Shown: positions 18,370 through 28,345, counted from the first letter of the stretch. The stretch: 57,356 nucleotides of DNA from Chloroflexota bacterium (GCA_902810755.1 CADDYT010000020.1:1-57356), one strand, 5' to 3'. The notes: generated by a model not told the origin, from the letters alone. Numbers and translations are program-made.

Positions 18370-19395
18370 CTACCGGCCCAGAAAATCTCTCATCTCCCCA
18401 AGTTCATACTCGATTCGCCTTCTGGCCCGCGCGCCATACGACGGCTCATCGACGTGGGCAGCGAGCCAGAGAACATGGCCCATGAGCCGCGCAGCGATGA
18501 AGGTGTCAATCAGGGCTTCGTGTTCGCTGGAGAGCGGGCGCACCTGGCGATAGCCACGTAGAAAGGCCTGACAGAGGGTCGCGTAGTCACCGCGAGCCAG
18601 CAAGGTTGAGAAGGCGACGCCGATATCGAAGAGATAATAGCCCCAGCCACAACCATCAAAATCGATGGCGTGAACTTCACCCTGAGAGAACAGGTAATTG
18701 CGCTGATAAAAATCGGCGTGAATCAGCCCGAATACTTCCGGCCCTTCGCCCAGCGCCTGCATGGTACGCTGCACTCGCTCGCCAACGGCCTCTATGACCT
18801 GCCGACCTTCTGGCGATAAATGCGCCCAACTTTGCGCCAGATCGGTTCCCAGGACCTCATGGCGCAGGCCTTCATAGTCCCAGCGTTTGCGAAAAAAGCC
18901 TGCCGGGGGAACAAACTGTTCGGCATGCCGGTGCAGTTTCGCCATGAACGCCCCCACACGCTCCATCTGCCTGCCACTGAGACGGGAGTCGAGAAAACGG
19001 CCATCGACCCAGCGGAAGACCACGCATAATCTCGTTTCCGGCACGCCCTCTGCCGATGCGCATGTCACCAGCTCCCCGTTGAAGGCTGTTACCGGTTCGG
19101 GTACGACCAGGCCCGCATCATGGCGCAACGCGAGCAGCCAGAGCAGTTCCGAACGGATAGTCGACTCGTCCTGAGAACCGGGACGATGAATGCGGATGAC
19201 ATACCGCTCTCCATGGCCTGCCCTCGCCATTGAAGATGTTCGTCGACAGGTATCGATACGAAACGTTGTGTTGAAGAAATGCATTAGCGGTGTCAAGCGC
19301 GTTTCACCGAGATCGTAGGAAGCGAGCGCGTTTTCCGCCAGCCGTTTCATGCGTCGCACCTGCCCGGCGCGCGTGAGGTCTTCGAAGCGTTGCAT
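18370..19395 (-). CDS. Phosphotransferase of the APH / SrkA (RdoA) fold
   Basis: A cytoplasmic kinase-fold protein of 341 residues. The catalytic loop is LIHADFYQRNYLF (HxDxxxxN) and the metal-binding motif is AIDFDG, both near residue 230-250, as in aminoglycoside phosphotransferases, homoserine kinase II and stress protein kinase SrkA. YVIRIHRPG supplies the basic nucleotide-binding segment. I cannot decide between a protein kinase and a small-molecule kinase. The start ATG at 19395 is the first in frame. It is a lone gene on the minus strand. Confidence 0.8.
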   Translation of the reverse strand: MQRFEDLTRAGQVRRMKRLAENALASYDLGETRLTPLMHFFNTTFRIDTCRRTSSMARAGHGERYVIRIHRPGSQDESTIRSELLWLLALRHDAGLVVPEPVTAFNGELVTCASAEGVPETRLCVVFRWVDGRFLDSRLSGRQMERVGAFMAKLHRHAEQFVPPAGFFRKRWDYEGLRHEVLGTDLAQSWAHLSPEGRQVIEAVGERVQRTMQALGEGPEVFGLIHADFYQRNYLFSQGEVHAIDFDGCGWGYYLFDIGVAFSTLLARGDYATLCQAFLRGYRQVRPLSSEHEALIDTFIAARLMGHVLWLAAHVDEPSYGARARRRIEYELGEMRDFLGR

Positions 19396-19449
19396 TGTGC
19401 AGGTTGAAATCCCTTCTGAATGTTTTGTTTTAGAGCTTCCTGATACAAC

Positions 19450-20493
19450 CTATTGATGTGCTGATACAGCAGTTGGTTGCAGGTCGAAGGCTGTGGCGAG
19501 CAGTTCGTAAGTCTTTGCCCGGTTCTCGTAGCCGTAGACCATCGAGGTGATCATCAGCTCGTCGGCGCCCGTCTCTTTTTGCAGTTTGAGCAGTTTCTCG
19601 CGCACTACAGGCGGGCTGCCAATGGTCTGGCGAGCGCGATAGCTACCGGCGATCTCTTGCTCGAAACTGTTGTAGCGGTATGCTCTGGCCTCTTCAGGAT
19701 CGGGCAGGGGACCGGAGCGACCGCTGCGCATACGCACCCAGGCCAGGGCCATCGAAGCAGCAAGTTCCTCTGCGCGCTCGTCTGTCTCGGCACAGATGAC
19801 CGAGGTGGCGAGAATGGCCTGTGGCCGCGCAAGCTCCTCCTCGGAAGGAGTAAAGTGTTCGCGGTAGAGCTGGATGGCCGAGACGGCAAAGGTGGGATTG
19901 ATGTGATGGGCGAAGGCAAAGCCGACACCTGAGATGGCCGCCGCCTGCGCGCTGTAATCGCTGGAGCCGAGCAGCCAGATGGGCGGAAGCGGCACATCGT
20001 TGGGGCTGGCCTTCACCGTGCGGAAGAGATGACCTTCGGGAAAGCCCGGACCCTTATCCGCGAAGGCGAGGAGTTCTGCCAGTTGCTCCGGGAAATCATC
20101 GGCCTCAAGCGCCTCTCGCGAACGGCGCAGGGCCAGTGCGGTACGTGGGTCGGTGCCGGGCGCGCGGCCTATGCCGAGGTCGATGCGCCCGGGGTAAAGC
20201 GCCTCCAGCACGCGGAACGTTTCGGCAACCTTCAGGGGCGAATGATTGGGCAACATGATGCCGCCCGAACCAACGCGAATGCGCTGTGTGACCTGCGCAA
20301 CCACGCCAATCATAACTTCAGGAGCCGAACTGGCCAGCATGCCATTGGTATTGTGATGCTCGGCCAGCCAGTAGCGTGTATAACCAAGCCGGTCCGCCAG
20401 TTGCGCCAGGTGAATCGTATTCTGCAACGCCTGATGGCTGCTCTCACCCGCGTTAATAGGCGACAAATCGAGTACGGAAAGTGGAACGCTCAC
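19450..20493 (-). CDS. Luciferase-like flavin monooxygenase
   Basis: A 347-residue LLM-class FMN-dependent oxidoreductase of the single-chain MsnO8 type. The N-terminal strand PLSVLDLSPI, RYWLAEHHN near residue 45 and RIDLGIGRAPGTD near residue 108 are typical of the group. It folds as a TIM barrel and uses reduced FMN and oxygen on an unknown substrate. The start is GTG at 20493 with AAAGGA about nine bases upstream. It is divergent from the Asp-box protein gene. Confidence 0.88.
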   Translation of the reverse strand: MSVPLSVLDLSPINAGESSHQALQNTIHLAQLADRLGYTRYWLAEHHNTNGMLASSAPEVMIGVVAQVTQRIRVGSGGIMLPNHSPLKVAETFRVLEALYPGRIDLGIGRAPGTDPRTALALRRSREALEADDFPEQLAELLAFADKGPGFPEGHLFRTVKASPNDVPLPPIWLLGSSDYSAQAAAISGVGFAFAHHINPTFAVSAIQLYREHFTPSEEELARPQAILATSVICAETDERAEELAASMALAWVRMRSGRSGPLPDPEEARAYRYNSFEQEIAGSYRARQTIGSPPVVREKLLKLQKETGADELMITSMVYGYENRAKTYELLATAFDLQPTAVSAHQ

Positions 20494-20588
20494 AAGATAT
20501 ATCCTTTGCTACTTAAAAGTGTGTCATGAATTGTCTTTACTAGCAAGAACAATGGGCTAATGTCCAACAATTCCCAGGCTATTACGAA

Positions 20589-20631
20589 CTTGAACCATCA
20601 AGATTGGATCTGGTTCAGGCAAGCTTTTTTT
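20589..20631 (+). terminator. Hairpin with T tract in a divergent intergenic region
   Basis: A 9-bp stem (20589-20597 with 20611-20619, one GU pair) is followed by seven Ts at 20625-20631. It looks like an intrinsic terminator on the plus strand, yet no gene ends here: the flanking genes diverge. It could end a short RNA or be an attenuator for the gene at 20715. Confidence 0.4.
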
Positions 20632-20714
20632 GCAACAGCTACTTCTCTGAGAACTCACCCCCTTTTGTGGTACACTGAATACACAAGTCTATTCTTCTAG
20701 AAGGGATATCTCAC

Positions 20715-23700
20715 GTGAGTTTTCAACAGCAAACCAGTGATAGCTTGTTCACCTCACTTCAATGGCGTTCGATCGGCCCCTATCGTGGGGGGCGCGTCGT
20801 CGCCGTTGCAGGTGATCCGGTACACGAGCAGGTTTTTTATTTTGGCTCGACGGGCGGCGGCGTCTGGAAGACGACCGATGGCGGCGTGTTCTGGCAGAAT
20901 GTCTCCGACGGCTTTTTCCAGCGCGCCTCAGTTGGCGCTATCGCCGTCGCGCCCTCGGACCCCAATGTGATCTACGTGGGCATGGGCGAGACAACCATCC
21001 GTGGCAATGTCGCGCATGGCGATGGCGTGTATAAGTCGACGGATGGCGGCAAGACGTGGCAGCATATGGGGCTGACGGATACGCGCCAGATCGGCAAGAT
21101 TCGCGTCCATCCAAACAATCCCAACCTGGTGTATGTGGCGGCGCTGGGTCACGCGCATGGGCCAAACAGGGAACGCGGCGTCTATCGCTCGTTCGACGGC
21201 GGCAAGACGTGGCAGCATATCCTGAATCGTGGCGAGGATGTGGGCGTGCATGATCTGGCGATGGACCCGAATAACCCGCGCATCCTTTTCGCGGCTGCCT
21301 GGCGCGCACGCCGCTTCCCGCATACACTCGAAAGCGGCGGTGAGGGCTGCGGCATCTTCAAATCCATCGATGGCGGCGACACCTGGACGGAGATCACGCA
21401 TAATCAGGGTTTGCCGCAGGGCATGGTGGGCAAAATCGGCCTGACGGTTTCGGGAGCGCAAGCCGACCGCGTATGGGCGCTCGTCGAGGCCGAGGATGGC
21501 GCGCTGTTCCGTTCGGATGATGGCGGCGAGAAGTGGGAAAGGCTGAGCGAAGAGCGCGACCTGCGCACGCGCCCCTGGTACTACATGCACATCTACGCCG
21601 ACCCGCAGGACGCCGATACCATCTGGGTTCTCAACGAAAAATGCCTCAAATCCATCGACGGTGGACGTACCTTCTTCAAAGTGCCAACGCCACATGGCGA
21701 TAACCATGATCTGTGGATCGACCCGAGCAATCCACAGCGCATGATCGAGGGTAACGACGGCGGCGCCTGCGTGACCTTCAACGGCGGCCAGACCTGGTCG
21801 TCGATCTACAACCAGCCAACTGCTGAATTTTACCACGTCACCACCGATACGCAGGTTCCCTACCGCGTCTACGGCGCGCAGCAGGATAATACGACGATTA
21901 CGCTGCCCAGCCGCTCGCGCTATGGCGCCATTGTGCAGGCGGATTACTACGAGGTCGGCGGCGGCGAAAGCGGCTACATCGCCGTGCGGCCCGACAACCC
22001 CAACATCGTCTTTGCCGGCAGCTACCTGGGCTACCTCACGCGCTACGACCACAGTACAGGCGAAGTACGCGAGATCACTGTCTGGCCGGAGGCAACGCTG
22101 GGCTGGCCGGCGAAAGACGCGAGGTACCGCTTCCAGTGGACTTTCCCCATCCTGCTTTCCCCGCACGATCCCAACATCCTCTACGCCACCGGCAACCGCG
22201 TCTTCCGCTCAACCGACGAGGGGCATAGCTGGCAGGAGATCAGCCCCGATCTTTCGCGCAACGATGTGAGCAAGATGCAGGATTCCGGCGGCCCGCTCAC
22301 GAAAGACAACGTTGGCACCGAGTATTATGGCACCATCTTCGCCTTCGCCGAATCACCGCTGGAACGTGGCCTGTTCTGGGCTGGCTCGGATGACGGGCTG
22401 GTGCATATCTCCCGCGACAACGGCAAGTCCTGGCAGAACGTCACGCCGCCTGATCTGCCCGAATGGGCGCTGATCAGTATTATCGAGCCATCGCCGCACG
22501 ACGCGGCCACCGCCTACGTAGCGGCGACCCGCTACAAGCTGGATGACTTCCACCCCTATCTCTACAAAACCAACGATTACGGACAAACGTGGACGAAAAT
22601 CACCGATGGACTGGCCGAAAACATCTTTACCCGCGCCATTCGCGAAGACCCTGAGCGACGCGGGCTGCTGTTCGCGGGAACAGAGACAGGCGTTGCCGTT
22701 TCCTTCGACGACGGCGCGCACTGGCAGTCGCTCAAGCTGAACCTGCCCGTTGTCCCTATCCACGATCTCGTGATTAAGGACAGTGACCTCATCGCGGCAA
22801 CGCACGGGCGCTCGTTCTGGATTCTCGACGATATCACACCTTTGCGCCAGTTCAACGACGAGGTACGCAATGCCGAAGCGTACCTGTTCCCGCCGCGCCC
22901 CTTCACACGCTTCACAACCAGTGGCGGCTACGGTCACGCTGCCGTCGCCGGGAAGAACTATCGCCATGCCGGTGCGTTTACCGTGACCTACGTGCAGGAA
23001 GAGCAGCCAACCGGCGAGAAAGTGAATAAATATCTCGATGCCGGACAGAATCCCCCTGAGGGCGTCGTCGTCCACTACTACCTGAAGGAGAAGCCGGAAG
23101 GCAAAGTCACCCTGACCTTCCTGGATGCTGAGGGCAAAGAGATTCGCACGTTCAGCAGCGAGGAAAAGCCACCACAGCCAGAGAAGGGCGACGACAGCGA
23201 TAAAGAGGCGGAAAAGGCGAAAAAGGATGAGAAAAAGGAGCCACACGTCGTCAGGGAGGCCGGGGCGCACCGCTTCACCTGGGATACGCGCCATGCAAAG
23301 CCGGTCAAAATCGAGGGCGTGGATGACTCGGACGAGATCATGAAAGGCCCGCTCGCCCCGCCGGGAACGTACCAGGTGCGGCTCACCGTCGGCGACCAGG
23401 TCTACAGCCAGCATTTCGAGATTCGCAAAAACCCGCATATCCGCACCACGCAGGCGCAGTTGCAGGAACAGTTCGCGCTACTGCTGGCGATCAGGGATAA
23501 CATTTCTGAACTACACACGGCGATCAACACCATACGCGCCATTCGCAGGCAGATAGACGAGTGGCAGCAACGCGCAAAGGGCCTGCCAGTGTATGAGGCG
23601 CTGGAAAAACAGGGCAAAAAGATCAAGCAGCAACTCACCCCGATTGAGGATGAGCTGTTCCAGTCCAAAGCCAGAGATCAGCTTGATACGCTGGATTATC

Positions 23701-23936
23701 CAATGAAGCTGAGCGCGCAACTTGCCTCGCTGGCCGAAGTAGTCGCCAGCGCCGCGCCGCCCACGCGCCAGGCCGAGCAGGTATTCGACGAACTTTCCAG
23801 CCGCCTCGCGACCCAGGTCTCGAAGCTGCACGAAGTGATCGGCACCTCAGTCGCCGAATTCAACGCGCTGATTCGCGAGGCTGACCTGCCCGCCATCGTG
23901 ACTTCGCTGCCGCAACAGGAAGGCGCAAAGATATAG
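20715..23936 (+). CDS. Large Asp-box (BNR/sortilin-like) beta-propeller protein
   Basis: The 1073-residue protein has many Asp-box turns (for example STDGGKTWQ, SIDGGDTWT, SDDGGEKWE, SRDNGKSWQ) that build one or two large propellers of the Vps10/sortilin type between residues 10 and about 720. A beta-sandwich-like part and a lysine/glutamate-rich linker (about 810-845) follow, then a helical C-terminal region. Such proteins are often labelled glycosyl hydrolase, but I see no proven catalytic pair. No signal peptide is visible at the GTG start (AAGGG is 10 bases upstream), which is unusual for this family. It is followed nine bases later by the DinB-like gene. Confidence 0.78.
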   Translation: MSFQQQTSDSLFTSLQWRSIGPYRGGRVVAVAGDPVHEQVFYFGSTGGGVWKTTDGGVFWQNVSDGFFQRASVGAIAVAPSDPNVIYVGMGETTIRGNVAHGDGVYKSTDGGKTWQHMGLTDTRQIGKIRVHPNNPNLVYVAALGHAHGPNRERGVYRSFDGGKTWQHILNRGEDVGVHDLAMDPNNPRILFAAAWRARRFPHTLESGGEGCGIFKSIDGGDTWTEITHNQGLPQGMVGKIGLTVSGAQADRVWALVEAEDGALFRSDDGGEKWERLSEERDLRTRPWYYMHIYADPQDADTIWVLNEKCLKSIDGGRTFFKVPTPHGDNHDLWIDPSNPQRMIEGNDGGACVTFNGGQTWSSIYNQPTAEFYHVTTDTQVPYRVYGAQQDNTTITLPSRSRYGAIVQADYYEVGGGESGYIAVRPDNPNIVFAGSYLGYLTRYDHSTGEVREITVWPEATLGWPAKDARYRFQWTFPILLSPHDPNILYATGNRVFRSTDEGHSWQEISPDLSRNDVSKMQDSGGPLTKDNVGTEYYGTIFAFAESPLERGLFWAGSDDGLVHISRDNGKSWQNVTPPDLPEWALISIIEPSPHDAATAYVAATRYKLDDFHPYLYKTNDYGQTWTKITDGLAENIFTRAIREDPERRGLLFAGTETGVAVSFDDGAHWQSLKLNLPVVPIHDLVIKDSDLIAATHGRSFWILDDITPLRQFNDEVRNAEAYLFPPRPFTRFTTSGGYGHAAVAGKNYRHAGAFTVTYVQEEQPTGEKVNKYLDAGQNPPEGVVVHYYLKEKPEGKVTLTFLDAEGKEIRTFSSEEKPPQPEKGDDSDKEAEKAKKDEKKEPHVVREAGAHRFTWDTRHAKPVKIEGVDDSDEIMKGPLAPPGTYQVRLTVGDQVYSQHFEIRKNPHIRTTQAQLQEQFALLLAIRDNISELHTAINTIRAIRRQIDEWQQRAKGLPVYEALEKQGKKIKQQLTPIEDELFQSKARDQLDTLDYPMKLSAQLASLAEVVASAAPPTRQAEQVFDELSSRLATQVSKLHEVIGTSVAEFNALIREADLPAIVTSLPQQEGAKI

Positions 23937-23945
23937 CGGCATGCT

Positions 23946-24467
23946 ATGAAAAAGGAAAGCAGTATGGAAACTTCTCTCAGCAAAACGCAACTCCTCACGG
24001 AACTGCGTAGGGAACAGGCAGCCTGGGAAGCCTTGCTCGACGAGATTGGCGAAGCTCATATGACACAACCAGAGGTCGCCGGTGGTTGGTCGATCAAGGA
24101 TATCGTGGCTCACTTAACAGGCTGGCGCCGCCGGTCGGTTCGTCGCTTTCAGGCGCTTCTGCATCATGCATCAGAGTTTTCCCCTCCCTGGCCACCAGAA
24201 CTGCGGGAAGACGATGAAATCAATGCCTGGATTTACGAGGCCAATCGCGACCGGCCTCTGGCAGACGTTCTCAGCGATTCGCGGGAAGCCTTCCAGCAAC
24301 TGGTCGAGACCCTCGACGCCTTTTCTGAGGAGGAACTCCAGGGCCTGCGGCACACCTTCGGGCTGGAAGAAGAGCAGGCCAGTGGTAGCATGTTCTTCGC
24401 TCATTTCCACCAGGAACATGAGCCAGATATGCGCGCCTGGCTGGAGAAGGTGAAGAAAGAACGCTAA
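23946..24467 (+). CDS. DinB / ClbS-DfsB-like four-helix protein
   Basis: The 173-residue protein resembles the DinB-fold ClbS/DfsB group: an early helix (LLTELRREQAAWEALLDEI), then GGWSIKDIVAHLTGWRRR, with the histidine of AHLTGW as a possible metal ligand, and HFHQEHEPDMRAW near the end. Members include self-protection hydrolases and thiol transferases, so the role is open. An alternative start is the ATG six codons later at 23964. The nine-base gap from the preceding gene suggests co-transcription. Confidence 0.75.
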   Translation: MKKESSMETSLSKTQLLTELRREQAAWEALLDEIGEAHMTQPEVAGGWSIKDIVAHLTGWRRRSVRRFQALLHHASEFSPPWPPELREDDEINAWIYEANRDRPLADVLSDSREAFQQLVETLDAFSEEELQGLRHTFGLEEEQASGSMFFAHFHQEHEPDMRAWLEKVKKER

Positions 24468-24511
24468 CGCATCATTCTTTCAAGCCAGAGCGTATGCACG
24501 AATTTGATGTA

Positions 24512-25330
24512 TCACGCATTGGATTCATAGGGCAGGCACACAGGCAGGCCATCTACAGGATGGTTGATAATCGCGGCCTTAACCTGAAAGACCTCGGCCA
24601 GCAAATCGGCGGTAAGCACGTCGCGGGGCGCGCCATCGGCAACGATGCGACCGTCGCGCAGGGCGATGATGCGCTCCGCGAAGCGCGCGGCCTGATTGAG
24701 ATCGTGCAGAACGAGGACGATGGTCTTGCCCTGTCTGCGGTTCAGTTGCTGGATCAGGGTCAGCACCTCTAATTGATGGCCGACATCAAGGAAGGTGGTG
24801 GGTTCATCAAGCAGCAGGATGGGCGTGGACTGGGCGAGGGCGAGGGCGATCCAGGCGCGCTGGCGTTCGCCGCCGGAGAGGCTGTCCAGCCGCCGTTCGC
24901 GCAGTTCCAGCATGTTGGCCTGAGCCAGCGCCTGCCTGATGGCGGCCTGGTCCTGCTCGCGCAGCATGCGCAACGGCCCGGCATGGGGATAGCGGCCTTG
25001 CTCCACCAGTTCGCCGACGGTCAGTTCCTCCGGCGCGGTCGGCCCCTGCGGCAAGATTGCCAGTTGCCGCGCCACTTCGCGGGTGGGCAGGCTGGAAATG
25101 GCCTTGCCATCAAGGTAGACCACTCCCGCTCTGGGAGCGATCAGGCGAGCTAAGGTCTTGAGAACAGTTGATTTCCCCGATCCGTTTGGCCCCACAAGGG
25201 CGGTAATCGCTCCCATGGTGATCTCAAGCGATAAAGCTGGAATAACCAGCCGCTCGCCGTAACCGACCGAGAGCGATTGCGCCGCCAGAGCGGTTTTGTG
25301 AGCGGGCTGATCGTTCGCGTGCTGGTTCAT
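24512..25330 (-). CDS. Iron-siderophore ABC transporter, ATPase
   Basis: A 272-residue FecE/FepC-type nucleotide-binding protein. Walker A is GPNGSGKST, the signature is LSGGERQRAWIALALAQ, and Walker B is ILLLDEPTTFLD. It energises the two permeases encoded just upstream. The start overlaps the preceding permease stop by four bases and has GGAGGAAAC before its ATG. It is the last gene of the four-gene operon. Confidence 0.95.
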   Translation of the reverse strand: MNQHANDQPAHKTALAAQSLSVGYGERLVIPALSLEITMGAITALVGPNGSGKSTVLKTLARLIAPRAGVVYLDGKAISSLPTREVARQLAILPQGPTAPEELTVGELVEQGRYPHAGPLRMLREQDQAAIRQALAQANMLELRERRLDSLSGGERQRAWIALALAQSTPILLLDEPTTFLDVGHQLEVLTLIQQLNRRQGKTIVLVLHDLNQAARFAERIIALRDGRIVADGAPRDVLTADLLAEVFQVKAAIINHPVDGLPVCLPYESNA

Positions 25331-26334
25331 GGTTTCCTCCGCCAGACAAGGTAGAGAAAAAATGGCACGCCCAGCAGGGCCAGGGCCGCGCCTACAGGAA
25401 TTGAGACCGGCTGCGAGATCGCCTGCGTTAGCGTATCGGCTGCCAGCAAAATGCCCGCGCCGACAAGCATGCTGAACGGAAACAGGCGGCGGGCATCTGC
25501 CCCCACCGCGCGCCGGGCAAGGTGGGGCGCGAGCAGGCCCAGAAACGTAATGCCGCCAACAATAGCAACCGCGCTGGCCGTCAGCAGGGCCGCGACAAAA
25601 AAGAGGCCCAGGCGTGTCAGGGGAACATTCAACCCCAGGCTGGTTGCGTTCTCCTCCCCTAATTGTAATACATTTGCCAGGCTGGCGCAGGTCAGGCCGA
25701 GTGATAGAGCGATCAGCGCCCAGGGCCAGAGAACGTCCAGTTGCGTCCAGACCAATCCATTAAGCGAACCAATAAGCCAGAGCAGAACGGTACCTATCAC
25801 CTCCTGCCGCAGCAAGAGAATGATGGAGATGGCAGAACGCAACACGGCGCTGATAAGCACGCCCGTAAGCACCAGGAGTACAGGGTCGTGCTGCCCCTGC
25901 CAGCTCAACAGGTAGACCAGCGCGCCGCCGACGAGGCCGCCGATGAGGGCAACAAAGGGCAGCACCGGCCCCGGTTGCGCGGTCTGAGCGGGTGCCAGCG
26001 CCAGCCAGAGGACGGCGAACAGCACCGCGCCGGAAGTCGCGCCGGTCATCTCCGGCTCGGCAAGAGGGTTGCGCATGATAACCTGCAAGATGGCTCCGGC
26101 CAGCCCGAACATAGCCCCCACCAGCAGGGCAATCAGGGCGCGCGGCAGGCGCAAATCCCAGATGATGATGTGCTGGAACGGCTCAACAGGCTGGTTGAAC
26201 AGGGCCGCAATCACAGTAGCAGGCGAGATAGCAACGCTGCCAACCGCCACGTGCAAGACAAATAGCACAAAGAGAACGAGCAGGCTCAGCAGGATGAGTA
26301 GCGAATAGTAACGAGCGGTCAGGCGCTGGATCAT
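25327..26334 (-). CDS. Iron-siderophore ABC transporter, permease 2
   Basis: A FecCD-family inner membrane permease of 335 residues, about ten helices. Typical segments are RLPRALIALLVGAMFGLAGA and GGITFLGLLAPHLARRAVG near the C-terminal coupling helix. It pairs with the other permease (a heterodimer as in FepD/FepG). It overlaps both neighbours by four bases. Confidence 0.94.
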   Translation of the reverse strand: MIQRLTARYYSLLILLSLLVLFVLFVLHVAVGSVAISPATVIAALFNQPVEPFQHIIIWDLRLPRALIALLVGAMFGLAGAILQVIMRNPLAEPEMTGATSGAVLFAVLWLALAPAQTAQPGPVLPFVALIGGLVGGALVYLLSWQGQHDPVLLVLTGVLISAVLRSAISIILLLRQEVIGTVLLWLIGSLNGLVWTQLDVLWPWALIALSLGLTCASLANVLQLGEENATSLGLNVPLTRLGLFFVAALLTASAVAIVGGITFLGLLAPHLARRAVGADARRLFPFSMLVGAGILLAADTLTQAISQPVSIPVGAALALLGVPFFLYLVWRRKP

Positions 26335-27359
26335 GGCGCACCTCGCGACTTTCCGAACCGACGACGCAGCAGGAAGAGGAGAAACGGCCCACCAACCAGC
26401 GTTGTCCAGATGCCGACAGGTAATTCCTGAGGAGCGAAAGCCTCACGGGCAAAGAGATCAGCAGCGGTCAGCAGCGCAGCGCCGAGCAGGGTCACATACG
26501 GCAGGATCACACGGGCATCGCTCGTCTTCAGCAGGCGGCGCGCAAGGTGGGGCGCGAGCAGGGCAATGAAGGAGATTGGCCCGCAGACCGCCACCACTGC
26601 GGCCACCAGCGCCGTGCTGAGGACGAGAATGAGCAGGCGCACGCGCACAACCGGCAGGCCCAGCCCCCGCGCTACATCATCCCCCAGCTGGAGTATATTA
26701 AGCGGACGGGCGCACAGTAGCGCGAGCGGCATAGCGACCAGCGCCCAGGGCAGCACCAGTTGCACATGCACCCAGGTGCGATTCGCCAGACTGCCGACGA
26801 GAAAGAGAAAGAGAATATTGAGATCGTTTTGCGTACCCAGGCTCATAAAGATAATCACGCAGGCATTGAGCAGCGCAGTCATTGCCGCCCCGGTCAGGAT
26901 GAGGCGTACAGAGTCGCCCATGCGACGCATAGTCAGAATGACCACGCTGCTACCGAGCAATCCCCCGACCAGCGCCAGCCAGGGAATAGCGATCAAGAGG
27001 ACGGGGAGGTGAAAGATGGTGATGGCCGCCACCACCATCGTCGCGCCCGCGCTGACGCCCAGCAATTCTGGCCCGGCCAGCGGGTTGCGCAGACTGCCCT
27101 GAAGCAGGCCTCCGCTCAGAGCCAGCATCGCCCCGGCCAGCATGCTCAGCACAAGACGCGGCAGGCGCAGTTGTATGACAACCAGCCGTGCCAACGGCGT
27201 ACCACCCCCGTTGACGATTGACCAGAGAGCAGGCAGAGAAAGATTCGGCGTCCCCGGCAGCAGAGCTAACAATCCTACGGCTATAAGAAATACTATACTT
27301 CCCATAGCACAGAGCAGGAGCTGGCCGCGCCTCCTTTGCCATAGCGATGGGGTCATCAT
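26331..27359 (-). CDS. Iron-siderophore ABC transporter, permease 1
   Basis: A FecCD-family permease of 342 residues. It has the family segments LRLPRLVLSMLAGAMLALSG and GPISFIALLAPHLARRLL. The two permeases are clearly paralogous but divergent, consistent with a heterodimeric channel. The start overlaps the binding protein stop by four bases. Confidence 0.94.
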   Translation of the reverse strand: MMTPSLWQRRRGQLLLCAMGSIVFLIAVGLLALLPGTPNLSLPALWSIVNGGGTPLARLVVIQLRLPRLVLSMLAGAMLALSGGLLQGSLRNPLAGPELLGVSAGATMVVAAITIFHLPVLLIAIPWLALVGGLLGSSVVILTMRRMGDSVRLILTGAAMTALLNACVIIFMSLGTQNDLNILFLFLVGSLANRTWVHVQLVLPWALVAMPLALLCARPLNILQLGDDVARGLGLPVVRVRLLILVLSTALVAAVVAVCGPISFIALLAPHLARRLLKTSDARVILPYVTLLGAALLTAADLFAREAFAPQELPVGIWTTLVGGPFLLFLLRRRFGKSRGAP

Positions 27360-28345
27360 GTCAGTGGCGCCGGGAAGATGTCCGGGTAGAGTTTGTGCAT
27401 GGCGTCGTCCAGCGCGAGGGAGAGCGATTCGGTTCCCCGGCCAAAGATGTAGTAGGCAGGGTTGACTTCGTAGACCTGGTGGGTTTGCACCGCTTTGAGC
27501 CGACTCCAGACGGGACTGCTCGCCAGTTGCTTAGAAAGCGGCTGCCCGGCCCCCACCGAGGCGATGAAGAGGACATCGGGATTGACGGCCAGAATTTTTT
27601 CCAGCGAATATGGGATAGCACCCGGTTCGTGATCGCTGGCGGCGGGCGCGCCGGGGCCGGGCGCGGGCCAGGGATAGCTGGTGACGCGCGAAAGCACACT
27701 GCCGGGAAGCGAGGCGGCAGTGAAAATATTAAAGTTCACATCCGAGCCATACAGGAGCAGAGCGGATTTGTTTCCGGGCGACTTTGCCCGATAAGCGGCC
27801 AGTTTGTGCAGGAAACGCTGCGCCGCCTGATTGGCCTGCGCGCTCCTGCCGGTCAGGCGACCGATATCTTTGAGATAGAAAATTGAGTCCTTGTAGCTGG
27901 CAGGATTCATGATGTAGAGCGGCGCGATGGGCTGCAAGGCGGAGCGCAGACTGTCATCGACATTTGCCAGACCAATCACCAGATCAGGATTGGCCCTGGC
28001 AATGTCTTCCACGTCTGGCTGAAAAAATGTGCCGCCGATGGTCATGAAACGTTTCGCTCGTGGGCCGAAAAAGTGTGGGTCCTGCCCGAAAGTATCGTTG
28101 ACGGCGACGGGAGAAAGCCCCAGTTGCGCGAGAATATCTTCACAGAGCGAGACCAGGCAGACAATGCGCGCAGGCCGCTTCGACAGCGTGACGGTGGTAT
28201 GAGTCGCGTCGGTAAAGGTCAGTGTTGTTGCTGTCGAACCGCTTCCGTTCCTGCTGCTGGCTGGCGCGGACGGGCTTCCACAGGCAGCGATGGCGAGCAT
28301 TGTTACCAGCAGAAGCAGATACACGCGCAAAAGGTGCTGCTTCAA
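27356..28345 (-). CDS. Iron-siderophore ABC transporter, substrate-binding lipoprotein
   Basis: A 329-residue FepB/FecB-like binding protein. The signal ends in the lipobox AIAAC with the lipidated Cys22, so it is tethered to the outer face of the membrane. The helical-backbone fold is seen from RIVCLVSLCEDILAQLGL to the C-terminus. The start is a TTG at 28345 preceded by GGAGGA. It heads the operon binding protein, permease, permease, ATPase. I saw no clear Fur box upstream, so the substrate class (ferric siderophore, haem or cobalamin) is by family only. Confidence 0.92.
   Translation of the reverse strand: MKQHLLRVYLLLLVTMLAIAACGSPSAPASSRNGSGSTATTLTFTDATHTTVTLSKRPARIVCLVSLCEDILAQLGLSPVAVNDTFGQDPHFFGPRAKRFMTIGGTFFQPDVEDIARANPDLVIGLANVDDSLRSALQPIAPLYIMNPASYKDSIFYLKDIGRLTGRSAQANQAAQRFLHKLAAYRAKSPGNKSALLLYGSDVNFNIFTAASLPGSVLSRVTSYPWPAPGPGAPAASDHEPGAIPYSLEKILAVNPDVLFIASVGAGQPLSKQLASSPVWSRLKAVQTHQVYEVNPAYYIFGRGTESLSLALDDAMHKLYPDIFPAPLT

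Noticed and set aside
20928..23438. Two long minus-strand frames (412 and 361 codons)
   Set aside because: Both are mirror images of the Asp-box propeller gene and show no protein-like motif.
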